Assembly: GCA_038496445.1 (NCBI GenBank)
Contig: JALMLS010000514.1
Coordinates: 124,001-188,000, forward strand
Reading direction: 5' to 3'
Length of the DNA: 64,000 nucleotides
Origin: Trichosphaerium sp. ATCC 40318
Lineage: Eukaryota; Discosea; Flabellinia; Trichosidae
Part shown: positions 1 through 12,430 of the stretch, piece by piece
Position numbering within the stretch: position 1 is the first letter of the stretch
Layout of the letters: the number at the start of each line of letters is the position of its first letter
Program-made: the position numbers and the translations under genes
Notes under the pieces: generated by a model
What the model was told of the DNA's origin: nothing
Database searches by the model: none
The model's input: only the letters and a program-made list of their open reading frames with translations

Positions 1-710
1 TTCACCTTCCTTCTTGTCATTTTTGAACTGACAGTGTTGCATTAATTGACCATTATCATACCATTGTTTGTATTCACCATCTTTCTTACCATCTATCAAA
101 TGAGTTTGTGCGCGAGACTTACCATTCTCGTGCCACTGTTTTGCTAGGCCTTCAATCTTATCGTTCTTGTAATAAAAAAGATGACTCATTGTACCACTCT
201 CATACCAATATTCGCCAACACCTTGCTTCTTCCCATCCGTACAATAGCACTTTTGTGAAAGAACACCATTCTTGTGCCAGAGCTTGTATTCCCCTTGCAC
301 TCTTTTATGATTATCCAAGTAGTATTGGGCTGATACCTGACCATTTTCATAAAACTTTTCTATTAATCCTTTCTTCTGTCCACTCCGATAAAGTCGCTCT
401 TTAACGTTTTTCGTGTTTTCGTATAGAACCTTTACAAAAAAAAAACGTTTCAGTTGAAAACACGTGATTGACAATAAACCTAAAAATGTCGTACTTCTTC
501 AATGTCAGGTGTAAAATTACCACTGACAAGATGGTCAGTGTAGTAGCATCGTGAAGGATAATACCACAGCATTGTTCTTCTTGAGGTATGTACGCAGCTG
601 CTTTGTGATGAACCATACAACGGCATTATTGTAGGTTTGTGAAATGATTGTCTTATCGCTGCTTTGGGCATCTTAAATCTTTTGTACATCGTAGGATGAA
701 CGTTAACCAT
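1..710 (-). CDS. YwqK/MORN-like repeat protein, cut by window edge
   Basis: Exon 1 is 495-710, a GTAC-donor intron spans 430-494, and exon 2 runs from 429 off the left edge. After the intron the protein is a string of about 24-residue repeats of the type G-E-x-K-x-W-Y-x-N-G-Q-L-x-x-x-x-x-F-K-D-x-K, the MORN-variant repeat of the YwqK family (a bacterial antitoxin family, widespread in protists; eukaryotic role unknown). The N-terminal 70 residues are basic, rich in Ser/Tyr, and clearly homologous to the N-terminus of the gene at 31432-33408 (shared AIRQSxxKPTI block, shared intron position after an I-E-E/I-Q-E motif). The first ATG at 710 was chosen; a second in-frame ATG lies at 689. The C-terminus is not seen. 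It is divergent from the gene at 1089. Confidence 0.8.
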
Positions 711-1088
711 AGTATATCCTAGTTAGCTTATCAATATAATCTTATCTTTGTTGTTTAATGTACGTACGTCGTAACATCTTGTAGTGTAATGATACAAAGA
801 AATAAAAAAATGAGATTGGTAAACTCATGATATTTATTGACTTCATCCAACTAAAACAACCGTCTCAAACAATATGACGCTTACACAAGGAGCCGAATGA
901 TACCAAAAAGGGTACGAAGTAAAAGTACATGGTTAACAAAACTACATACTGTCTGTCTCATTCAAGTTTTGAGGCCGAATTGTAACAAAAAAAAATAAGT
1001 GCTGATCGATTCTGCCACTGACTCGCGTACGATCTTTGATTACCGTTGACTTTTTTAGTTTGTGCTTGTCTAGGTCTACAACAGCGGA
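711..1088. promoter_or_regulatory. Divergent intergenic region
   Basis: This 378-bp AT-rich spacer lies between the start codons of two YwqK-like genes read in opposite directions, so it should hold both promoters. I see no recognisable TATA box or repeat and cannot assign specific sites. Confidence 0.3.
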
Positions 1089-1784
1089 ATGTTACGAATA
1101 AGTGTTAACCCACGCCCTATGTGCAGGAGCGGTAGAGCGAATGCCAAATTAACGAAGTTTGTACGGCAAATCCCTTCTAGAGGCCGTTCTACGCTGTCAA
1201 GTGTTAGAAAATCGAATATCGTAGCTAATTCACGTCAATTACGCTTCAATACAACATTATTCTCTTCAATGCGACTGTATTGCACCGCAACGCCTAAAAC
1301 AGAAGACGTACCTACGCCACCTACAACAGGCGAGCATAAAACGTACCATCCAAACGGAAAACTGTCACTTCACTGTTTTTACGAGAACGGACGCTTACAC
1401 GGTGAATACAAGCAATATAGAGACGATGGTAATATCCAGATGCATTGTCATTACTTTGAAGGAGAAAGAAAAGGAGAAGTAAAGAAATGGTACAAAAACG
1501 GTCAGATGTTTCTTCATGGTATAAATGTTTGGTCTAATAAGGAGGGACAGTTTACAAAATGGTTTAAAGATGGTAAAATGAACAATAAAGTCATTTTCAA
1601 GAACGGGTCATTGAGACAAGTGAAGACATTTGGCGTTAAAGGCAAAATGCAGTCTCTTGGTAATTTTGAAAATGGTCAAGCTAATGGAGAGTTTAAACTA
1701 TTTGATGATGATGGTGAATTGAAGCAACATACAATATATGAAGGTGGTAAACCAGTAAAGCAAATACCTATAAACAAAGAATAA
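1089..1784 (+). CDS. YwqK/MORN-like repeat protein with presequence-like N-terminus
   Basis: Single open frame of 231 codons ending in TAA at 1782-1784. Residues 1-65 are rich in Arg, Ser, Thr and Asn and have no acidic residue before the T-P-K-T-E-D segment, the composition of a mitochondrial targeting presequence (inference only). From about residue 80 there are five or six YwqK-type repeats (for example G-E-Y-K-Q-Y-R-D-D-G-N and G-E-V-K-K-W-Y-K-N-G-Q). No introns are seen, unlike most neighbours. Start chosen at the first ATG of the frame. It faces away from the homologous gene at 1-710 and is followed 217 bp later by aldehyde dehydrogenase. Function unknown. Confidence 0.8.
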   Translation: MLRISVNPRPMCRSGRANAKLTKFVRQIPSRGRSTLSSVRKSNIVANSRQLRFNTTLFSSMRLYCTATPKTEDVPTPPTTGEHKTYHPNGKLSLHCFYENGRLHGEYKQYRDDGNIQMHCHYFEGERKGEVKKWYKNGQMFLHGINVWSNKEGQFTKWFKDGKMNNKVIFKNGSLRQVKTFGVKGKMQSLGNFENGQANGEFKLFDDDGELKQHTIYEGGKPVKQIPINKE

Positions 1785-2001
1785 AAACAATTTTATTTTT
1801 TTGTATTGCAACCACGTGATTTCATTTGTATTGTATTTCCAATTGCTGTCTACATAGAGTAAGAAAACTTGATGGAATGGTTACTTTACATGTGTTGAAT
1901 GAATAGGTGCACCTACACAGCGTTTAAGCAGAAAAGCAACGACTTGTTATTAGTTTCAGTGAACTTGAACTCAGGTAGTTTGCCATAATTTAACGCTAAA
2001 A

Positions 2002-4387
<2,386 letters not shown>

Positions 4388-4863
4388 ATACTTAATAAAT
4401 AAACAAGGTAATCTTCAGAAGTTTAACGATTCAATTTTATTACTTTCGCTTTTATGGTCCATGTGGTAACTTTTACGCGAACCAACCACGAGCACCAAAA
4501 GACGCAATAACCGTGAAGAAACACAACACTCGCAAAGTACAACAGAGATCATCGCTTCAGGTCGACTTCTTATTCATCGGACAAAGTACCTCCAACAAAT
4601 GTTGCTTTTATTCAACATCCCAACTAGTAACCAATAACCCAAGCCATCGTTCAATATCAATAAGTAAACTCACACCAACTACAAACACGCCTCCTACAAC
4701 ACCCAAATAGTTTGCTGCAACATCTATAACTAGTGCTAATTCTTCAGCTAAACAATTGAATGCTGTGAGTATGTTATATCTAGGTTCAATTGTATTGTGA
4801 GTATAAATAAAATACTTCTTGTTCATTAAAAAACACTAAGTTGTTCTTTGTGCCATCTTAATC
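4388..4863. other. Intergenic, no gene seen
   Basis: AT-rich spacer after aldehyde dehydrogenase. A short minus-strand frame at 4608-4826 encodes one or two hydrophobic stretches but has no recognisable domain or splice partners, and I do not call it a gene. Confidence 0.3.
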
Positions 4864-4870
4864 TAAAAAA
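4864..4870 (-). terminator. Candidate Pol III terminator for the tRNA-Trp gene
   Basis: A run of seven A on the plus strand is T7 on the minus strand, 75 nt downstream of the 5' half of the permuted tRNA. T runs of four or more end Pol III transcripts, so the position fits; this is inference. Confidence 0.45.
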
Positions 4871-4945
4871 AGGTGATTGAGTTATAGGCGGCTTATCTCT
4901 CATGAGGTCGAAATTAGGAGTTATAACCATTGAGAGGTGCGCAGA

Positions 4946-5026
4946 TTGGAGTCTGCCGAGATACCAATTTCTCTAAAAACCCGTTCTTTATGGATTTTGC
5001 GGGATTCGAACCACGCTTCTGCAGAT
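4946..5026 (-). tRNA. Circularly permuted tRNA-Trp (anticodon CCA)
   Basis: Read on the minus strand, the 3' half (5026 down to 4991) comes first, then an 8-nt spacer (4990-4983), then the 5' half (4982-4946). The 5' half has acceptor GGGTTTT, T8-A9, D-stem GAGA/TCTC around loop AATTGGTA, G26, anticodon stem GCAGA and loop start CTCCAA. The 3' half has A38, TCTGC closing the anticodon stem, variable AGAA, T-arm GCGTGG-TTCGAAT-CCCGC, acceptor AAAATCC and discriminator A. Acceptor pairs 7/7 across the permutation (one G-U), the D-stem 4/4, the anticodon stem 5/5, and the loop becomes CTCCAAA, typical of tRNA-Trp. The B box GGTTCGAATCC is perfect and the A box is near consensus. The one flaw is an extra U bulged in the T-stem. 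Leader and trailer share a 7-bp complement (5032-5038 with 4918-4924). Confidence 0.75.
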
Positions 5027-5316
5027 TGATGATAACCCAACCAGGCATTCAACCGACAATTTAACATTGGAGCACCCTGATTACAACTACCTTATCGTAT
5101 TGTTTTTAAACACGAGTTGAGGTAAATATTATTTATTGTGGTAAAAATACACGAATTCAAAACACTTGGGGATCTAAAGTAATAGTGAATAGATTTGCCG
5201 GCAAGAGATGTAAGTTTTGACTAAAAACAGTCTATTTTTAGTTCAATTTGGGAAAAGTGCCGGTGTCTTCTTACTGTGTCAACTACAACAAATGAATTTC
5301 TTTGGGGTTTCAGTTG

Positions 5317-5767
5317 ATGCAAGCGCTACAATATTATCGTGAGAACCATACGATAACATTCAACACAATTACAGTAGAAAAAGCATACACAGCTCTTAAA
5401 ACAAGTAGAACGTACATTAAACCTCGCCAATGAACGATTGGTACAAGAATTAGATGAGTTAATTGTAAAACAAACAGATAACCGTCTTAACGCGACAGAC
5501 GACAATGAGATGCACTACAAGCGCGTTGAGGCTATAAAACGAGACGCCATATTCAAAACTGACCCAACGTTTGAATGGACGTTACCCAACAAGCTGACTT
5601 ACAATATATTGAGTCTACTACTTCATCAGACGTTTAGAAGCCCAAAAAAGTGTTATTTATCCGCCAGTTGCTTAAAACAATCAGTTGATACTCACTTTTC
5701 CCAGTTTGGTAATCGTCCTCAAGGAACGAATAATGCAAAGAATGTGTACATGCAACATTCCATTTAA
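5317..5767 (+). pseudogene. Coiled-coil protein gene with one-base frameshift
   Basis: From the ATG at 5317 a coding-like frame runs to an AAAA tract at 5398-5401, where it shifts by one base into the next frame, which continues to the stop at 5765-5767. Without one A the two parts read as one protein of about 150 residues: a heptad-like helix (L-K-Q-V-E-R-T-L-N-L-A-N-E-R-L) followed by a less regular domain containing W-T-L-P-N-K-L-T-Y-N-I-L-S, faintly F-box-like. I do not recognise the family. The break may be a real pseudogene mutation or an assembly error in the homopolymer. A possible upstream exon ending at 5313 (TTTCAG acceptor) could extend it. Confidence 0.4.
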
Positions 5768-6948
5768 ACTTGCGATGTAAAATGTTCAGTGACTACTCCA
5801 ACTAGGAATTAAAAGAGACGTAAGTGTAAAGAGCTCGCACTTCAAAAGTGAGAACAAACCCTAAACGGATACAGCCAACTTTCACACTACTTTCTGTTGG
5901 TTAATTGTCTTGAAAATTAGCCTGCTGAATTTAAGTGTATCATTCTTGCAAGCCTGCTCATCTAACTAACCACTGAACAACTCAAAAAGTAGGATGGAAT
6001 TCCTGTAAACCAATATCTCAAACCTTAGCCCCTTTGCAAAGGCACCCACGCCATCATGTAGCTATCTTTCAGCCAGACAATATTAGTGAAAATACAATCT
6101 AGCGAATAAACAAGCTGCATGAAGGGCATAGATAGTTCAGCCTGGACTGAGCCGTAGCCCTGACAAACAGGTTTCCGATCCTACAATAGTATGATACATC
6201 ATCGAGCTTTTGAATTTCTTATTCGCGTTGGGAAAAAATTGTGGTATTAGTAATATTACACCACAGTGGGCACCATGAGGTTTTAAACAGCTTTAGTTTC
6301 AAAAAGGTATTTTTAGAAACTGTGTTTTTTGTTTTTTGTTTTGAATTGTAGGGGAGCGTACTGAGGTTGTGTTCCTACGTGCTAGTGGGGTTGTGATAGT
6401 GTTTAAGTTTGTTTGCTCATGTTGACTTACACTTTCCTGTTTCCGCTTGCATACTGCCTTTGCAGGCGTAGGAGAGCCAAGTTCGACTATTTGTACGCGT
6501 TTTAGGAGAGTTGTGACCGAGAGACAAAACTAAATCAGTTTTTGGCTCTTTTGCCAGCAAAGCAGTAATGTTTATGTACAAGCCGCCATCTGTTGTAAAT
6601 GGCGAATCAGGCTTACTACGCCTAACCCAGTTTGACTATACCTATATCAGGAACAAGACTCTTTGTTGCTCTACAAAAGAGCAAAGGTTGAAACGTGTTG
6701 ATAAAAATGTACTGCCACTTTGTGTTGCAACACTTTTCTTTTGGTGAGGTTAATCAATGAAACATTGGTGCAACTTGCGGTTCAGGAGGGAAGAAATAAA
6801 TTCGCAAAATGTCAATTTCGTCTAAAATTGAAAGTACCATCAATAACAACAGCATAGAACCTTAGCTTTAATACCTAGTATTTAGAAAACATACCATATT
6901 TATTGCTTAGAATCACTAAGCACAACAGTATATGGGTGCCTTTTTAAT
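5768..6948. other. Gene-free stretch
   Basis: About 1.2 kb without a convincing reading frame on either strand. I see no tRNA, no strong inverted repeat and no similarity to other parts of the window. Confidence 0.4.
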
Positions 6949-7319
6949 TTAGTCTGTAGTTTCCATGAGCTTCTTTTGTATAGCCTGAAGTCGCCACAAG
7001 ATTGTGCTTTTCTTAAGTCCATATGAAACCCAAACAACCCCATCAAACCACTCAAAAATCATGCCCACATAAGTACAGGCGTTTGGGGTATGAGTACAAT
7101 GAACCAATTGAAGAAGTTGCCACAAGTCAGCACAACAAAAAACATTGTCAAGAATGTCAAAATAGCATCAAACGTTGCATACCACAGAACTATTTGGACG
7201 TTTTTACGTTTTTCGCTAATAAATGGCACAAACAAGTGTTTAAGAAACGTTGTGCCGATAGTATGAACGTAGTATGCGAAGATGACAAGAGTTATGTCTA
7301 GCACGAGTTTAATAGCCAA
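6949..7319 (-). pseudogene. Remnant of a multi-pass membrane protein gene
   Basis: Minus-strand frame 7319-7059 encodes two to three hydrophobic helices, beginning I-K-L-V-L-D-I-T-L-V-I-F-A-Y-Y. A second frame picks up at about 7060 with G-M-I-F-E-W-F-D-G-V-V-W-V and ends at 6949-6951 after a Lys/Gln-rich tail. Joining the two needs a frameshift; no acceptable intron is visible. There is no ATG and no N-terminal exon upstream, where the opposite strand carries another frame. The L-x-x-D-x-T-L-x-x-x-x-x-Y segment recalls the STIMATE/TMEM110 family (ER membrane proteins that regulate store-operated calcium entry), but the match is weak. Confidence 0.35.
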
Positions 7320-7836
7320 TTTTCAGAAAAAACAAGGAAAACAAAAGACGATTGATTTCATGACTATTGATCACGTGGAAAATCATGAATGTAGTGTTAA
7401 TTATGATAAAGTATACCATAGGAATATGATATATACGTTCTATAAAAGACATCCAAAAAAAGGATTAGACAGTTGCTTTATATCACTTTATTGCTATAAC
7501 ATAAGTGTTTTTGGAGCTGAATCAAATTACAGAATAATTAACAAGGAAGAGGATGGATTTAAGTATCTAGAAATTTGCTCAATATGCAGATATGTTGAAA
7601 ACTACCATGGATTGTCTGGAAGAGCTACTCGTCTGACAATCGCAGTATCAGAGGTATCTTGTGGGAGTATTTTACTAAGATCACCTAATAAGCTGAGATA
7701 CATTTCAGCTACACAACTTATGTCATTTGGGTGTAAAACATTGTATAGACAAAACACTGCATTTGTTGATATTTCGCCCTATCCACCTAGTCTTCCAACA
7801 GCTTGGAAAGTACATATTTGTGTAAGCATAAAATAA
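7282..7836 (+). CDS. Hypothetical protein, 184 residues
   Basis: An uninterrupted frame with Cys- and Tyr-rich beta-type sequence (for example C-F-I-S-L-Y-C-Y-N-I-S-V-F and Y-L-E-I-C-S-I-C-R-Y-V). No signal peptide, membrane segment or known motif is visible. Alternative starts are the ATGs at 7282, 7294 and 7360; the first 25 residues overlap the antisense membrane-protein remnant and look less constrained, so the third may be real. It could be an orphan gene or a C-terminal exon of an F-box-type protein. Function unknown. Confidence 0.45.
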   Translation: MTRVMSSTSLIANFQKKQGKQKTIDFMTIDHVENHECSVNYDKVYHRNMIYTFYKRHPKKGLDSCFISLYCYNISVFGAESNYRIINKEEDGFKYLEICSICRYVENYHGLSGRATRLTIAVSEVSCGSILLRSPNKLRYISATQLMSFGCKTLYRQNTAFVDISPYPPSLPTAWKVHICVSIK

Positions 7837-8082
7837 AATTAATAAAAAGTATCTTTAAACAAAACTACCAATTCTCCATCTCAGTGACACTCACAACGAA
7901 GAGCCGTGATTAAACACAAAGAAAATTTAATTCTACATGCTATCTTATTGTGTAGATAGTGTATACACTATCTCATCTTTTGTTTTGTTAGTACGCCAAA
8001 TGTCAATTTACACGTTTTTCTTTTGCAACAATATTAGGTTTGCTGGTGATACAGAATACATTATTAGCCCCTATAGCTTAGT

Positions 8083-8833
8083 TTACTGGTTCTCGCAGTA
8101 TACTAAAATATCAGGAGCATATTTCCATGGGTTATCATCTGTATACAAACGAGTAAGTACACGATCTTTTGAAACAGCAAAAAAGCATTTTTTTCCTTTC
8201 AAATCTCCTTTAGTTGTATCGGGATATCCATCCTCAAAGTCACCATATTCCCCTGTTGTTACTGTACATGTCAAAACAACATTTTTCTTTCCGTTGTCAA
8301 ACCAGGCAAGAGACTCTTGTTCTTTTGTTTTTGGTTGAGTTAAGCTAAACGAAATATCGCCGCTACAGATCACCCAGTCGCCTGCAGTACCACCGTAATC
8401 ATCAGTAAAGCCATTGCGGTACCTGTTTAAAACATCAAAGACAAGAATAGAAGTGATGTAAGAGTGGCAGAGAAAGAACACGCGCGATAATGTTGTACCT
8501 AAAAAGGAATGTACTGTCTTTGCTTAAAATCAGCTTTGTCGTTGTAATATAACCTCTGAATACATTCTTACGTATATTCATACTCTTTACGACCCTCTCA
8601 CCATAGTTTCCACAGTATTTAAAGCAAAAAATAAACGATTGTTTGTATGACAACCCAGGAAAGGGCTCTTTACCATCTAGACGCGATTTCCATGTAGTAT
8701 TGGAGTCGGCAATAACATTCATTGTTTTTGATGTATAGAATAGCGCCATTTGCTCTTTGAATGACGTGAAATCAATTATATTCTGTAAAGCAAGTAATGG
8801 CAGCGAATCCAACGAAACATTTGATTGTTCCAT
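8083..8833 (-). CDS. F-box protein with unclassified C-terminal domain
   Basis: Two exons: 8499-8833 and 8083-8422, joined across a GTAC-donor intron so that the frame reads S-T-F-L-F-R / Y-R-N-G-F-T-D-D-Y. Residues 8-50 form an F-box (L-D-S-L-P-L-L-A-L-Q-N-I-I-D-F followed by the M-A-L-F-Y-T-S-K helix and a W about 25 residues later). F-boxes bind Skp1 in SCF ubiquitin ligases. The rest, about 180 residues with several Trp, Gly and Asp (G-D-W-V-I-C-S-G-D-I-S-F), looks like a beta-rich substrate-binding domain that I cannot classify. The ATG at 8831-8833 was chosen because the F-box starts directly after it. Confidence 0.65.
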
Positions 8834-9004
8834 ACGTATCAAGTTTTTATTAGGTTAGAGAGTGTAATAGTAAATATATAGTGTATCTGGTACGTTGTTG
8901 AAGTCGTTGGTAGGGAGCAGTTCAGAAAACAAGTTTTTTTTGGAATTTCGCTGCAAAACCGAATTTTTATTGGTTTTGATTTTAACTTTATTAAAACAAC
9001 CACA

Positions 9005-10524
9005 ATGCAGAAAACAGAAGCTCTAGACGAACCTCACGTTATTAAAGAAAAGCTTGAGAAGCTCAAAGCGCTTGTTAGACAATCTGAGTCCGCTGTAATT
9101 TATACAGGTGCTGGAATATCTACAGCGGGTATTATATAGTATTTTCGGAGCGTTTTTGATTGTATTTTAGCCAATATAGCAGATTACAGAGGTGACAACG
9201 GTTTAAAAAAGAATCCGTTGCCAATGGTGGTGATTGGAATGCGCGAGCAAGAGCTAGAATATAAAATGCCTACATACGGGTACGTTTTAGACTTTTTTTA
9301 GGCTAAACCGCGTAAAATCGCCCAAGAGCGTAACAAGTAATTGTAACATACGCATAGGCATGTTATTTGCGCTGAACTAGTAAAAAAGAATGTATGTCAG
9401 TACGTTTGCACATCAAACCACGATAACCGTACGTTTGCGACTTCTTCTTTGCGTTAAAACAGTAAAGACAGAGTTTTATTCTATTTTCGACATAGGCGTA
9501 TTATTAGCCTGTATTCTTATACATACGTTTAGTTCATGAGAAGGCGGGTGCACCTTTAGATCGTGTGGTAAGTAAACTTGTTTTAGTAATGAGATGGTGG
9601 GTTTTTTGGGGGTTTTTCCTATAATTTTCTTACGGATTGTTTTAGATCAATATCTTTGGCAATATTTATATTGAACAATGTACAAGGTGTAAAGAATGTA
9701 TAAGGCGGTCTGTTATTACGCCTTCACTGGGAAGGACATGTGAAAAATGCGGTGGTAGGCTTATAAAAACAGGTACAACAACATCGAACATTACTTCTTT
9801 TTTTCTAAATGTCACGTGTTAGGCACACGTATGAACGCACAAACTCCAGAGAAACCTCTTAAAAAAGGTATAAAGGTATCAAAAAAAGCAGATCTTGCGA
9901 TAGTACTTGGATCATCTATGACAGTACGTGGTGTACTCCACTTTGTTTTGTTAATGAACTTTTCTGACAATTTTTTTGTTGCAGATTTCGCCGTTTTGTG
10001 AGTTGCCTTTCTTAGCAAAGAAAGTAGTTATATGTACCTTACAAGTACGGTTATATTAAGACGATGATTTTTTAATATTACTTACGTAGGAGACACCGTA
10101 TGATAATCACAAAAAGACAGTTATAAAAATAAGAGCAAAATGTGATGATCTTCTTAAAGCTATTGCTGTTGACCAAAATGTCGATTTTAAAACATTCCAG
10201 TACCGTAAAAAGATTATGCTTAAATTGGATAAAGTAGAAGGCAATATGATAAAAGCGTGTATACGCAGTATTTATATAAATGAGCCAGCGAAAATCGTTG
10301 AAGATGTAACGATATTGGGAGCATCAGAAAAAAAGATAAAGTTGGAAAAACAATCATCTACTGGAAACTATGAAGCTTCCTTCAAATGTAATGAAGGTCC
10401 TCAATATAAGATTACTATAGAGTGGAAGGAAGGATTTGAAGTGGAAGAACAAACATTTAATGTGATCATGGAAGGAGATAGTCATGAAGAAGTGTTTGAA
10501 ATGAGGAAAACTGTACAATTGTAA
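9005..10524 (+). CDS. SIRT7-like sirtuin lacking the catalytic histidine
   Basis: Eight exons join in frame: 9005-9128, 9171-9279, 9358-9428, 9533-9567, 9646-9772, 9823-9923, 9985-10044, 10090-10524. Family motifs are TGAGIST (NAD binding), DYRGDNG, P-T-Y-G-H, S-N-H-D-N-L-H, G-N-I-Y-I-E-Q-C-T-R-C and T-C-E-K-C (four zinc-ligand Cys), LGSSM, and A-K-C-D-D near the end. The order and the G-R-T-C-x-K-C-G segment resemble class IV sirtuins (SIRT6/7), NAD-dependent protein deacylases of chromatin. Two positions are unusual: the catalytic E-L-H-G-N motif reads N-I-F-G-N, so the His is Phe, and the usual I-V-x-F-G-E strand after the zinc module is missing. The C-terminal 130 residues are charged and without a known domain. 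Probably an inactive or altered sirtuin, unless the gene model errs at the short exon 4/5 junction. Confidence 0.82.
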
Positions 10525-10803
10525 AAGCTAAACAAAAATATATCCCCATTAATCAACACGTGTTGTCCATAAACTTTTTTTCCTCTGTGCACTCTCAACA
10601 AAGCCATTAAATCAGATTTCAACAACACAACAAATACAGAATTGTTTTGTTGATGGAGTAGAAGGCGAAGAACAAAACTTGATTTTTTTACAAAGGTTTT
10701 TTTATTTTCTATACTGAATGAATACTACACATCAACATTTGGTTGGCAATGGACATTTACATGTGATTTAAAAAATGTCCAAATATATTGATGAGAAGCT
10801 TTG
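10525..10803. other. Convergent intergenic spacer
   Basis: AT-rich 3' spacer between the sirtuin and the convergent F-box gene. It contains the palindrome CAACACGTGTTG at about 10556. No gene is seen. Confidence 0.3.
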
Positions 10804-12012
10804 TTAAGATTTAGTGTCCTTTATGCAACTTATAAACCTTAACAAATCATTTTTCCAGAAATAGAAAAATACCTTGATTGTATCAGAAAAGTGCGTGACG
10901 ACAGGTCTCTTGTAACTGCTGGATACTGAAAATGTACTATTTATATCAAAGGATTGTAAACTCTTTAGCGCTCTATCATCACTTGCTCCAAATTTGTAGA
11001 CAGTAAAAAGAGATTTCTGAGATAACACCACACTACCATTATTGTAATTTGAAACCGAAGTATCATATGGACAAACAGCTTGTTTGAGTATTTGACCTGT
11101 CTTCCAATTTACTATAACAACTCCTTGCATTTGCTCTACAATCACGTGATCATTATCAATACCTTGAATATTACATACTCTTTTCCTCAACTCTATGATC
11201 CGACCAGGCACGTTCTTTGTCCATACGATGAGTCTATTTTTAGATCCAGAAATAACTTTATCTTCCCCGACACTCAGAAGAGCTGAAACGCTTTCAAATC
11301 GATCAAAAACATCTCTTGGCGCTTGATATCTTAATGTTATAAAATCTGTGCTATCACCCAATGTATACGTATACCAATAAATACCCCAATGTCCAATAAC
11401 GAAATCAACTTTTGATTTTTCTTCTTGTAAATATTCATATTCTTCGTACTCTTCATCATCACTTACTACATCTTTTTCTTTGTACACCCTCTCAACAGAA
11501 CAAACTGATGCATAGCTTGGAGAATACTCTTCGTCAAAATGACATTCTCCTGTCGAGATATTAAAGATTGAGTACTTTGACTCGTAATAATTTCCAGGAA
11601 TAAATTTATAAACAACCAAAACATATTCTCCTGCCAAGAAGAATACATCACTATGAAGCTCCATTGTCCTTGTTTTATCTTCTTTTATCATATTTATAAA
11701 CGTCAACTTGTTTTTATCGTCTGAAAGGCGAAAAAACGCCAGAAAGAGCGATATCGCTGTATAACCTCCACAAGCGTAAATATCGTCTGATATGAACTTA
11801 CATAGTGTAATGGTAGGTCCTTCAAGTGTTGGAAGATCTATCGGTATGCGTACACGCTTTTTAAACAATTCGTTGCTAATAGCCTCTCCTTTCGTTATAA
11901 GACGCAATATTAACGCGTTAACGGCCTTGCTTGTAATCCTTGAAGATATTTGGTCGTCTATGCTCAAGAACTCGAAGATATGTTCCAAAACTTCCAAAGG
12001 GAAAACAGACAT
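10804..12012 (-). CDS. F-box protein with beta-propeller-like C-terminus
   Basis: A single-exon frame of about 400 codons. The frame stays open for another 65 codons upstream, but the paralogue at 58518-59723 starts at the equivalent of 12012 (M-S-V-F-P-L-E-V versus M-S-V-L-P-L-E-V), so I place the start there. Residues 3-45 are an F-box (F-P-L-E-V-L-E-H-I-F-E-F-L-S-I-D-D-Q). The remainder shows repeated four-strand-like units such as K-V-I-S-G-S-K-N-R-L-I-V-W and V-V-I-V-N-W-K-T-G-Q-I-L-K, consistent with a WD40-like propeller that would present substrates to an SCF ubiquitin ligase. An acidic insert (S-D-D-E-E-Y-E-E-Y-E-Y) lies mid-protein. The paralogue is colinear with about 70% similar residues by eye. 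Confidence 0.75.
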   Translation of the reverse strand: MSVFPLEVLEHIFEFLSIDDQISSRITSKAVNALILRLITKGEAISNELFKKRVRIPIDLPTLEGPTITLCKFISDDIYACGGYTAISLFLAFFRLSDDKNKLTFINMIKEDKTRTMELHSDVFFLAGEYVLVVYKFIPGNYYESKYSIFNISTGECHFDEEYSPSYASVCSVERVYKEKDVVSDDEEYEEYEYLQEEKSKVDFVIGHWGIYWYTYTLGDSTDFITLRYQAPRDVFDRFESVSALLSVGEDKVISGSKNRLIVWTKNVPGRIIELRKRVCNIQGIDNDHVIVEQMQGVVIVNWKTGQILKQAVCPYDTSVSNYNNGSVVLSQKSLFTVYKFGASDDRALKSLQSFDINSTFSVSSSYKRPVVTHFSDTIKVFFYFWKNDLLRFISCIKDTKS

Positions 12013-12250
12013 GCTTGGTGTTGCGAGAGGCACCCTTCGGTTTTGATTCTCGTTGACTATACGAGTCTTAACGTATGTACAAGTAAGATCATGTACACTG
12101 CGTACACGTGTAAAAGAAAATATCACGTGATGAATCAGGCAACCTAAAATAGTACATTGTCTTTGCAATGAGTACCTGTTCTGAGTGCGGCTAGCAAACC
12201 TTGTCAAGATACACTACGCTATCTTGCAACAGTTATGTAGTCACTGTGAT

Positions 12251-12430
12251 GCAAAAACATTTAGTCGTGGACAAAGTCTTAATGTTGAACAAAAAGAACG
12301 ATCATAGGCTGCTGATCAAGACAAATCAACAGTGAACCGTTGTCTCTTTACCGTTATCTTAAAGCAAAAACATTTAGTCGTGGACAAAGTCTTAATGTTG
12401 TGAACAAAAAGAACGATCATAGGCTGCTAT
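12251..12430. repeat. Direct tandem duplication
   Basis: A segment of about 65 bp beginning GCAAAAACATTTAGTCG and ending in AACGATCATAGGCTGCT occurs at 12251-12313 and again at 12364-12430, almost identical. The second copy lies inside the start of the long inverted-repeat arm. Confidence 0.8.

Noticed and set aside
4608-4826. Minus-strand frame with hydrophobic stretch
   Set aside because: No recognisable family, start context or splice partners.
7937-8338. Plus-strand frame of 133 codons
   Set aside because: Lies antisense to the second exon of the F-box gene at 8083-8833, whose frame is supported by splicing and composition.
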